A stretch of 6,317 nt of DNA, taken from Mesorhizobium sp. Its GTDB lineage: Bacteria; Pseudomonadota; Alphaproteobacteria; Rhizobiales; Rhizobiaceae. The stretch is from the NCBI GenBank assembly GCA_019509685.1, contig JAEKLU010000089.1, forward strand, positions 1-6,317. Reading direction: 5' to 3'. This document shows positions 1-5,545 of this stretch, piece by piece. Every line of letters starts with the position of its first letter. Within the stretch, counting starts at the first letter, position 1. Below the pieces are notes generated by a model, which did no database searches, was not told the origin of the DNA, and saw only the letters and a list, made by a program, of their open reading frames with translations. The position numbers and the translations under genes are program-made.

Positions 1-671
<671 letters not shown>

Positions 672-715
672 GCGATCCTCGCTTGAATTCTGCCGATCCG
701 CTTGCCGGCGATCCG

Positions 716-742
716 GCCGGCCGGGCAACAAACCCGGCCGGC
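716..742 (-). other. Strong intercistronic hairpin between binding-protein and ATPase genes
   Basis: A perfect 10-bp GC-only stem (716-725 with 733-742) encloses a 7-base loop (726-732). It begins 12 bases after the stop codon of the sugar-binding protein gene, reading in the direction of transcription. No U-tract follows on the minus strand, so it is not a standard intrinsic terminator. Hairpins at this position in binding-protein operons commonly protect the upstream mRNA from 3' exonucleases or partly attenuate transcription, giving more binding protein than ATPase and permease. That role is inferred from position; the stem itself is seen directly. Confidence 0.7.
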
Positions 743-754
743 AGCCTTGGGAGG

Positions 755-1762
755 TCAGCGCAGCGCCTGCTTGGCGAGCTCCGAGACGATCTCATAATTC
801 TGCGGCGTGACGAAGCCGGCGCCGGTGTCGACATTCATCGGCGACAGCCCCAGCACCACCTGCTGGCAGAGGCTCAGGATCGGCAGGTAGCCTTGCAGGA
901 ACGGCTGCTGGTCGGCGGTCAGCTGCACCCAGCCGCCTTTGAACGCCTCGACGATCTGCGGGCTGGTGTCGAAGCCGAAGTTGAAGATATCGCCGGGCTT
1001 GCGTCCGGCGGCCTGCATATAGGTCGGCACATTGCCGAGCATTTGCCCGCCGGGATAGCCGACCGCCTTGACGCCGGGATTGTTCAGCAACGCCGCGGTG
1101 ATCACCGGGATCGCGAGATTCGGATCGGCGGCCCACTCGGTTGCGGAATTGATTTGAACGACATCGACGCCCGCCTCTTTCAGTGCCGCGACTGTGCCGC
1201 GCTCGCGTGCGCCCCGGCTTTCATTCTCGAATGGGCCGATCATGATCGCCTTGTCGCCGGCCTTGAGCCCGGCCAGCTTGAACGCCTCGGCGCCGAGCGC
1301 GCGGCCCTGCTGTTCCTGCTGGGCGCCGACGTAACCGCCGCCAAATGCCGCCGTCACCGTCGGCACCGGCACGTTCTGGTACATCATCTTGATGCCGTCC
1401 TTATGCGCCTGTTCGGCCAGCGGCATGATCGCGGCGTCGCCGGGATGGCCCATCATGGCAATGCCGTTCGGCTTGACGGCGACGGCTTCTCGCAATTGCT
1501 GCACCATCTTTTCGACGTCCCAGCCCGAGAAGATGTAGTCGACTTTCGGCCCGAGATCGGCGGCCGCTTGCTTGGCGCCATTATAGACGATGGTGCCGAA
1601 AGCGTCGCCCTCGGCGCCGCCGACGAAAAAGCGGATGTGCACGTCCTTGCACCATTGGGCGTCGAGCGCCTGCGCCGGCAAGGTGGAAATCGAGGCGCAC
1701 AGCGCCGTGGCTGCGGCCACGACGGTCGAGCGCAGAACAGTCCTTCTGGTCGTGATGCTCAT
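755..1762 (-). CDS. Periplasmic sugar-binding protein of an ABC transporter (Peripla_BP_4 / COG1879 type)
   Basis: Solute-binding subunit of a carbohydrate ABC importer, 335 aa, the usual length for this family. The N-terminus has TRRTVLR (residues 5-11), close to the twin-arginine consensus, then a hydrophobic stretch (about 13-30) and a likely signal-peptidase I site after AQA (30-32), so it is probably exported to the periplasm, plausibly folded through Tat. Cys22 lacks a proper lipobox. The mature protein starts with a beta strand (IRFFVGG, 43-49) and shows the two-lobe periplasmic-binding pattern: GIAMMGHPGDAA (100-111), KAIMIGPFENESRGARERG (171-189), and VKAVGYPGG (231-239) with NFGFDTSP (261-268) in the C-terminal part. 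This resembles ribose/xylose/inositol-type binding proteins, but the ligand cannot be read from sequence. GGGAGG seven bases before the ATG is a strong ribosome-binding site. It follows the TIM-barrel gene by 73 bp and precedes the ATPase gene. Confidence 0.93.
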   Translation of the reverse strand: MSITTRRTVLRSTVVAAATALCASISTLPAQALDAQWCKDVHIRFFVGGAEGDAFGTIVYNGAKQAAADLGPKVDYIFSGWDVEKMVQQLREAVAVKPNGIAMMGHPGDAAIMPLAEQAHKDGIKMMYQNVPVPTVTAAFGGGYVGAQQEQQGRALGAEAFKLAGLKAGDKAIMIGPFENESRGARERGTVAALKEAGVDVVQINSATEWAADPNLAIPVITAALLNNPGVKAVGYPGGQMLGNVPTYMQAAGRKPGDIFNFGFDTSPQIVEAFKGGWVQLTADQQPFLQGYLPILSLCQQVVLGLSPMNVDTGAGFVTPQNYEIVSELAKQALR

Positions 1763-1781
1763 GCACGTTCCTCCCTTTTGT

Positions 1782-1828
1782 CCCTCGATCGAGGGTTTTC
1801 GACAATGATTTCCGGCTCCTCCAGCCGG
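1782..1828 (-). other. Intercistronic palindrome and stem-loop before the binding-protein gene
   Basis: Two dyad elements lie in the 73-bp gap between the TIM-barrel gene and the binding-protein gene. A 6-bp stem (1812-1817 with 1823-1828, 5-base loop) begins seven bases after the TIM-barrel stop codon in the direction of transcription. A perfect 14-base palindrome, CCCTCGATCGAGGG (1782-1795), lies between it and the binding-protein ribosome-binding site. Neither is followed by a U-run on the minus strand. They may set mRNA stability or partial termination between the two genes; the palindrome could equally be a protein-binding site. It does not resemble the upstream LacI operator. Confidence 0.4.
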
Positions 1829-1835
1829 CCGGTAC

Positions 1836-2741
1836 TCAAGCCGGATTGGGCAAGTAGCTGTTCCCTCCCCGGCATTGCTTCAGATACTCCAGGCCACGGA
1901 CCTGCCCGGTGATCTCGAGGTCGTCGCGATAGACCGGGTCGTGCCAGCCCTCGATGTCGATGGCGCCCTTGTAACCGGCCAGCCGCAATTCGCTGATCAC
2001 CCGCGTCCAGTCGCTGTCGCCGAAGCCGGGCGTGCGCATCTGCACGAAGGGCAACCTGCCGAACACGCCATGCTCGCGGATCACGTCCCAGCGCACCGTG
2101 GCGTCCTTGCCGTGGACATGGAAAATGCGCGGCGCCCATTTGCGGATCTGCGGCAGTGGGTCGATCAGGTAGACGAGCTGATGGCACGGCTCCCATTCCA
2201 GCCCGAGATTGTCGTCAGGCAATTCGTTGAACATCAGCTCCCAGGCGTCGGGATTGTGGGCGATGTTCCAGTCGCCGGCGGCCCAGTTGCCGTCCATGGC
2301 GCAATTTTCGAAGGCGATGCGCACGCCCTTGTCGGCGGCGCGCTTGGCCAGCGGACCCCACACCTCGCGGAAACGCGGCAGGCTGTCCGTCAGCTTCTTG
2401 CCGCGCAGACGCCCGGTGAAACCGCTGACCATCGAAGCCCCGAACAGATGCGCATTGTCGATAACGGTTTCCCAGGCGGCAAGCACGCCGCGATCGACCT
2501 CGCCATCCTCCAGCGGATTGCCGAACACGCCGATCGAGGAGACAGTGACATCGGCATCGCCGATCGCGTCGCGGATCTCGCCGGCAAGGCGTGGCAAATC
2601 CTTGCCGCCCAGCGTCTGCCAGAAGAAGGGCTGGATGCTCTCGAAACCGAGCGGCAGGATCTGCTTGATGTAGGCCGCCGGGTCGTCGAGGTTGGCCCGC
2701 ACCATGGTGCCGATGCGGATGTCGAGAAGTGGATTTGGCAT
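1836..2741 (-). CDS. Sugar phosphate isomerase/epimerase-family TIM-barrel protein (xylose isomerase-like, AP_endonuc_2)
   Basis: Cytoplasmic TIM-barrel protein, 301 aa from the ATG at 2741. Candidate divalent-metal ligands sit at expected strand ends: Glu145 (RIAFEN), Glu184 with His187 (EWEPCH, matching the D/E-x-x-H pattern), His208/His210 (HVHGKD) and Glu264 (IDIEGWHD). Known members isomerise or epimerise ketoses (tagatose/psicose 3-epimerase), dehydrate inosose (IolE) or cleave 3-keto-glycosides, so the family alone does not fix the reaction. The partner dehydrogenase immediately upstream suggests that the substrate is an oxidised sugar or polyol. The start is ambiguous: a GTG at 2744 overlaps the upstream TGA by four bases and the ATG at 2741 overlaps it by one. 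AGGA lies six or nine bases away respectively. Either arrangement means tight translational coupling. I chose ATG; the protein differs by one residue. Confidence 0.88.
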   Translation of the reverse strand: MPNPLLDIRIGTMVRANLDDPAAYIKQILPLGFESIQPFFWQTLGGKDLPRLAGEIRDAIGDADVTVSSIGVFGNPLEDGEVDRGVLAAWETVIDNAHLFGASMVSGFTGRLRGKKLTDSLPRFREVWGPLAKRAADKGVRIAFENCAMDGNWAAGDWNIAHNPDAWELMFNELPDDNLGLEWEPCHQLVYLIDPLPQIRKWAPRIFHVHGKDATVRWDVIREHGVFGRLPFVQMRTPGFGDSDWTRVISELRLAGYKGAIDIEGWHDPVYRDDLEITGQVRGLEYLKQCRGGNSYLPNPA

Positions 2742-3772
2742 CACTGTGCTTCCTGCGAAATCGTCACGCGGCGTCCGGTCTCGGCGCTTTCGATGGCGCC
2801 GAAAACCATGGCAAGGCTTTTGATGTTGTCGGCGCCGCGCGTCTCCGGCTCGGCGCCGGTCTCGATCGCGTGCATGAAATCCTGGATGATGCCGAGATGG
2901 CCGTCGACCCGGTCGGCGGGATCGAGTGGCGGCACTTCGATCGGCCGGGTCTTGTCGATGATGCCGTCGCGACCGGACGCAACCACTTCCGCCTTCAGCC
3001 CGTCATGGCCATCCCACAACAGGCTGCCGCGCTCGGCGACGATGCGCCAGCTGCCTTCCCAGCTGGTGCGAAAACCGTCGGCGCACCAGGAGCCGGCATA
3101 GGTAAACACCTTGCCGCCGCCGAGATCGAAGACGGCACTTGCCGACGATCCCTGCCGGTACCAGGAATTGGCCGGCTCCCATTCCTGGCAGTAGACGCTG
3201 GCCGGCTCGCCGCCGGCCATGTAGCGGGCGGCGTCAAACGTATGAATGGCCATGTCGAGCAGCAGCACATGCGCCATCTCCTCGCGAAAGCCGCCGAAAT
3301 GCGGCGCGACGAAGAAGTCGGCATGAATGCTGGTCGGCGCGCCGATGGCGCCGGAGTCGAGGAAGCGCTTTATGCGCCGGACGTTGGCGACATAGCGGCG
3401 GTTCTGGACCACGGCGTGCACGCGTCCCGCGCGGCGCGCTGCCTCGATGATCGCCTGCGCGTTCTCCGGGCTGTCGGCCAGCGGTTTTTCGGTTAGCAGA
3501 TGGCAATTATGGGCAAAGGCGGAAAACGCGACCTCGCGGCGCGCGGCGGGGACCACGACATCGAAGACGGCGTCGGGCTTTGTCTGGTCGAGAACGGCGT
3601 CGAGGCTGGTACCGACGATGGCGCCGGTGAGGTCGTATTCGCGCGCCCTCGCCTTGGCCCGTTCGGCGTCGAGGTCGACAAGTCCGACAATGGCGAGCCC
3701 GTCAATCTGCCTTGCAGCATCGAGCCACTGCCTGCTCATCGCGCCACAGCCGACGAGGACGACATTCATCAT
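2741..3772 (-). CDS. Gfo/Idh/MocA-family NAD(P)-dependent oxidoreductase
   Basis: Cytoplasmic dehydrogenase of 343 aa, normal for the family. The N-terminal Rossmann fold shows VVLVGCGAM (4-12), with acidic residues Asp33 and Asp35 at the end of strand 2, favouring NAD(H). The family EKP motif is at 95-97 (LLTEKPLADS), whose lysine is usually catalytic. The C-terminal domain carries LLLDMAIHTFDAARYM (170-185), where Asp173 and His177 match the conserved D-x-x-x-H active-site pair. Members oxidise a hydroxyl of inositols, glucose, levoglucosan or glycosides to a ketone; the substrate here is not identifiable. GGAGG eight bases before the first ATG supports the start at 3772; a second ATG follows immediately. 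This is the first gene of the operon and lies directly downstream of the LacI-type operator. Its stop overlaps the start of the TIM-barrel gene. Confidence 0.93.
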   Translation of the reverse strand: MMNVVLVGCGAMSRQWLDAARQIDGLAIVGLVDLDAERAKARAREYDLTGAIVGTSLDAVLDQTKPDAVFDVVVPAARREVAFSAFAHNCHLLTEKPLADSPENAQAIIEAARRAGRVHAVVQNRRYVANVRRIKRFLDSGAIGAPTSIHADFFVAPHFGGFREEMAHVLLLDMAIHTFDAARYMAGGEPASVYCQEWEPANSWYRQGSSASAVFDLGGGKVFTYAGSWCADGFRTSWEGSWRIVAERGSLLWDGHDGLKAEVVASGRDGIIDKTRPIEVPPLDPADRVDGHLGIIQDFMHAIETGAEPETRGADNIKSLAMVFGAIESAETGRRVTISQEAQ

Positions 3773-3810
3773 CCGGCGTTCCTCCCGTCCGGCCCCTCCA
3801 GGCCGAATGT

Positions 3811-3828
3811 CACGGCATCCACGGCATC
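3811..3828. repeat. Tandem 9-bp direct repeat in operon leader
   Basis: Two head-to-tail copies of CACGGCATC (3811-3819, 3820-3828) lie between the operator pair and the start of the oxidoreductase gene, inside the predicted 5' leader. They may be a recent slippage duplication. They do not resemble the operator half-site and no function is evident. Confidence 0.6.
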
Positions 3829-3830
3829 AC

Positions 3831-3858
3831 CGTAAACGTTTTTCCGTAAACGTTTACG
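3831..3858. promoter_or_regulatory. Tandem LacI-family operator sites
   Basis: The right-hand site, CGTAAACGTTTACG (3845-3858), is a perfect 14-bp palindrome with the central CG typical of LacI-family operators. The left-hand site, CGTAAACGTTTTTC (3831-3844), repeats its first 11 bases but loses symmetry at the end. The dyad centres are 14 bp apart. The pair sits in the intergenic region shared by the catabolic operon and the divergent LacI-family gene, so the adjacent regulator is the obvious ligand. The perfect site directly abuts the predicted -10 of the operon promoter and contains the predicted -35 of the regulator promoter. Palindromes and location are seen; binding by this regulator is inferred from family behaviour. 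Confidence 0.85.
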
Positions 3859-3882
3859 AGAACACACCCGATAGCGTAGAAT
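3853..3882 (+). promoter_or_regulatory. Predicted promoter of the LacI-family regulator gene
   Basis: On the plus strand TTTACG (3853-3858, 4 of 6 matches) could serve as the -35 and TAGAAT (3877-3882, 5 of 6 matches) as the -10, with an 18-base spacer. The -35 lies within the right half of the perfect operator, and the -10 overlaps the -35 of the opposing promoter by one base. This predicts autorepression and mutual exclusion of polymerase. Transcription would start near 3889, giving a leader of about 80 bases. Confidence 0.5.
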
Positions 3883-3887
3883 GTCAA
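3859..3887 (-). promoter_or_regulatory. Predicted sigma70-type promoter of the catabolic/transport operon
   Basis: Read on the minus strand there is a perfect -35 TTGACA (3887-3882), a 17-base spacer, and a weak -10 TGTTCT (3864-3859, 3 of 6 consensus bases). Transcription would begin near 3852, inside the perfect operator, leaving a leader of about 80 bases before the oxidoreductase ATG. This is a classical repression geometry. The good -35 and ideal spacing carry the call; the -10 is poor. Confidence 0.55.
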
Positions 3888-3915
3888 CTGGCTGCCTCTC
3901 GAAAATCGTTCCGAA

Positions 3916-3951
3916 GCCTTGGCCTGAGCGGCGGCCGGTGGTAGCCAAGGC
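3916..3951 (+). other. Inverted repeat in leader of the regulator gene
   Basis: Perfect 8-base inverted repeat GCCTTGGC (3916-3923) and GCCAAGGC (3944-3951), separated by 20 bases and ending just before the ribosome-binding site GGAG (3956-3959). It could fold in the 5' leader and limit ribosome access, or be a second protein-binding dyad. Either role is speculative. Confidence 0.4.
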
Positions 3952-3967
3952 AGGGGGAGAATGATCT

Positions 3968-4993
3968 TTGGCGTCCAGCATCCACGACCTTGCGCGTCAC
4001 CTGAACATTTCGATCGGCACCGTGTCGCGGGCGCTGAACGGCCGTGCCGACGTCAATGCCGACACTCGCCAGCGCGTTCTCGATGCGGCCAAAAAGCTCA
4101 ACTATTCGCCCAACCGGTCCGGCCGCAGCCTCAGGCAAGGCGCCACCCATTCGATCGCCTTCATGCTGCAGCCACATCCGGGCGACCAGCAATATGGCGA
4201 GCCGTTCTTCATCCCTTTCCTGATCGGGCTACAGGCGAAGCTTGCCGAGCATGGCCTCGATCTGATGGTCGTGATGGGTGAGCCCGGCCAATATCAACAG
4301 GAGCGGTTGCGCCGCGTGGTTGAGACGCGCTGGGTCGACGCGGTCGTGTTGGCCAATACGCGACGGGAAGACGATCGGATCGACTATCTCAGCAAGGCCG
4401 GCTTTCCCTTTGCCACGCTTGGCCGAAGTCAGTCCGGCGGCGACACCTATCCTTCGCTCGATATCGATTTCGAGAGAGCGGGTGATGAAGCCGTCGACCG
4501 CCTGGTCGCACGCGGCCACCGCCGCATTGCCGCCATCCGCCCTTCGCTTGATCTCAACTTCGGCTACCTGTTCCTCGACGGCTACCGCAAGGCGCTGAAG
4601 CGGCACGGCATCGAGGTCGACTCTGACCTGATCGCCGACGGCTTCATCAACGAGACCGGCGGCTACCAGGTGACGCCGCAAGTCATGCGCTCAAAGGACC
4701 CACCGACGGCCATTATATTCAACAATGACGCCATGGCGCTTGGCGGTTGCAAGGCGCTGGCCGAGATGGGAATCAAGCCGGGCCATGACATGGCGGTTAT
4801 CGTCATCGTCGACACGCCGCTTTGCCGCTACTTCTCGCCGACGCTGACCGCCTTCCGTCCGGCGCTTGAACCGATGGGCCAGCGGCTGGCCGGAATGCTG
4901 CTCGCCTCCCTCCCCGCCTTTGCTGGCCCGGACGGGCCGCGCATCATCCGCGAGGTCTGGCCGCTGGAACTGATCGCACGCGAGAGCGATTGA
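3968..4993 (+). CDS. LacI-family transcriptional regulator of the adjacent sugar operon
   Basis: Ligand-responsive DNA-binding protein of 341 aa, the usual LacI/GalR length. The N-terminal helix-turn-helix is at residues 4-24 (SIHDLARHLNISIGTVSRAL, then N24), followed by the hinge region NRSGRSLRQG (49-58) with Leu55 as the likely minor-groove intercalating residue. The rest is a periplasmic-binding-like sensor domain, including AIIFNNDAMALG (248-259). The start must be the TTG at 3968: an in-frame TGA lies at 3962-3964, no other usual start precedes the HTH, and GGAG (3956-3959) is eight bases upstream. The ATG at 3961 is in another frame and one base from that motif. The usual G-F/Y-D-D turn of the sensor domain reads V-I-V-D (279-282), so one normally acidic effector-pocket position is Val281. 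Divergent placement and operators at 3831-3858 indicate that it controls the operon to its left and probably itself. Confidence 0.94.
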   Translation: MASSIHDLARHLNISIGTVSRALNGRADVNADTRQRVLDAAKKLNYSPNRSGRSLRQGATHSIAFMLQPHPGDQQYGEPFFIPFLIGLQAKLAEHGLDLMVVMGEPGQYQQERLRRVVETRWVDAVVLANTRREDDRIDYLSKAGFPFATLGRSQSGGDTYPSLDIDFERAGDEAVDRLVARGHRRIAAIRPSLDLNFGYLFLDGYRKALKRHGIEVDSDLIADGFINETGGYQVTPQVMRSKDPPTAIIFNNDAMALGGCKALAEMGIKPGHDMAVIVIVDTPLCRYFSPTLTAFRPALEPMGQRLAGMLLASLPAFAGPDGPRIIREVWPLELIARESD

Positions 4994-5019
4994 TGGCAGT
5001 CGGCGAAAGCCGATCAATC
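4988..5019. terminator. Possible bidirectional stem-loop between convergent genes
   Basis: The convergent lacI and ferritin-like genes are separated by only 20 bases. GATTGAT (4988-4994) pairs perfectly with ATCAATC (5013-5019); inside, CGGC (5001-5004) pairs with GCCG (5009-5012) around a GAAA tetraloop, leaving a six-base bulge on one side. Both stop codons (TGA at 4991-4993; TGA on the minus strand at 5016-5014) lie in the outer stem. There is no clear U-tract on either strand, so its ability to terminate is uncertain. Confidence 0.4.
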
Positions 5020-5328
5020 CACCTTCTTCTCGCCCCGCTCGCCAGCCTTGACGATATCGCCCGTGGTGAACAGGATTTCCTTCAGTTCCGCCCGCCAGTC
5101 CTGCTTCTGGCGCAGCAGGAATTCCAGATCCATGCCGAAATGCTTGAACTCCTCGGCTTGCGCGTTCTTCATGATCGCCTTTGCCTGAGGGTCCTTCTCC
5201 ACCGAGATGCGCTGTTCGTACCAGCCGATCGCTTCCGCCTCCTCGATCAGCGAGGTGATCATGCGGGCAAAGGTCCGCACCTTCTGCGACAGTTCGTTCG
5301 CCGGTTCGTGATACTGATCGAAACCCAT
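5014..5328 (-). CDS. Encapsulated-ferritin-like (EncFtn-family) protein without obvious encapsulin-targeting tail
   Basis: Small, all-helical protein of 104 aa that I recognise as a member of the encapsulated ferritin family, half-ferritins that assemble a di-iron ferroxidase site across a dimer interface. SLIEEAEAIGWYEQR (26-40) and NAQAEEFKHFGMDLEFL (55-71) match the two long helices. Against Rhodospirillum rubrum EncFtn, as remembered, the ferroxidase residues fall at a constant offset of two: Glu30 (E32), Glu60 (E62), His63 (H65), with Trp36 and Tyr37 (W38, Y39) and the entry-site acids Glu29 and Glu32. A short third helix and LFTTGDI (86-92) follow. The protein ends in GERGEKKVD, lacking the longer tail with an LTVGSLR-like targeting peptide found in encapsulin cargo. 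No shell gene is seen in this window. AGGAG eight bases before the ATG supports the start. It converges on lacI and is divergent from the phytase-like gene. Family assignment is confident; cargo status is open. Confidence 0.85.
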   Translation of the reverse strand: MGFDQYHEPANELSQKVRTFARMITSLIEEAEAIGWYEQRISVEKDPQAKAIMKNAQAEEFKHFGMDLEFLLRQKQDWRAELKEILFTTGDIVKAGERGEKKVD

Positions 5329-5439
5329 TTTTCCCTCTCCTCAAATCCCGCGGCGCCGCACACGGATCGCAGGCGCGGCCGGAGCTTGCCTCCAACGGAT
5401 CGGAGAGAGAAATGGTTCCGGGATACCCGCCAACCCACC

Positions 5440-5473
5440 CTGTCACGCAACCATCACGTTCGCGTCCTAGACC
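5440..5473 (+). promoter_or_regulatory. PHO-box-like site and possible -10 upstream of the phytase-like gene
   Basis: CTGTCAC (5440-5446), a four-base spacer GCAA, then CCATCAC (5451-5457) form an 18-base pair of 7-base direct repeats matching the PhoB box layout (CTGTCAT-N4-CTGTCAT). The first repeat matches at six of seven bases and the second at four of seven. A weak -10, TAGACC (5468-5473), follows after ten bases, the spacing expected when PhoB replaces a -35. The site is about 90 bp upstream of the exported phytase-like gene, in the right orientation. Control by phosphate starvation is an inference. Confidence 0.45.
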
Positions 5474-5545
5474 GCTTGGCGGAAGGCTGCGGGCGGCGCC
5501 CGATGCGACGCCTGCTCCGAGCTGTTTTGCCACAAGGGGATATCC

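Noticed and set aside
1782..1800. CCCTCGATCGAGGG followed by TTTTC on the plus strand as an intrinsic terminator
   Set aside because: The T-run lies on the plus strand while every gene in this region is on the minus strand, and the usable stem is only about five base pairs.
683..3496. Long plus-strand open frames (683-1912, 1875-3101, 2729-3496) opposite the operon
   Set aside because: They are antisense to clearly recognisable binding-protein, TIM-barrel and dehydrogenase genes, and their translations are low-complexity and rich in Arg, Asp, His and Ala without any domain. GC-rich codon bias produces such frames.
3961..4281. ATG at 3961 as a start for a plus-strand gene
   Set aside because: It is out of frame with the LacI-family coding sequence, lies one base from the GGAG motif, and opens a frame without recognisable features.
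5362..5402. 8-bp direct repeat ACGGATCG (5362-5369 and 5395-5402) in the divergent intergenic region
   Set aside because: Short and made of common GC-rich words; there is no symmetry or promoter relationship, so chance is the simplest explanation.
5490..5502. 5-bp stem with 3-base loop in the predicted leader of the phytase-like gene
   Set aside because: Too short to distinguish from background in GC-rich DNA; there is no riboswitch-like context.
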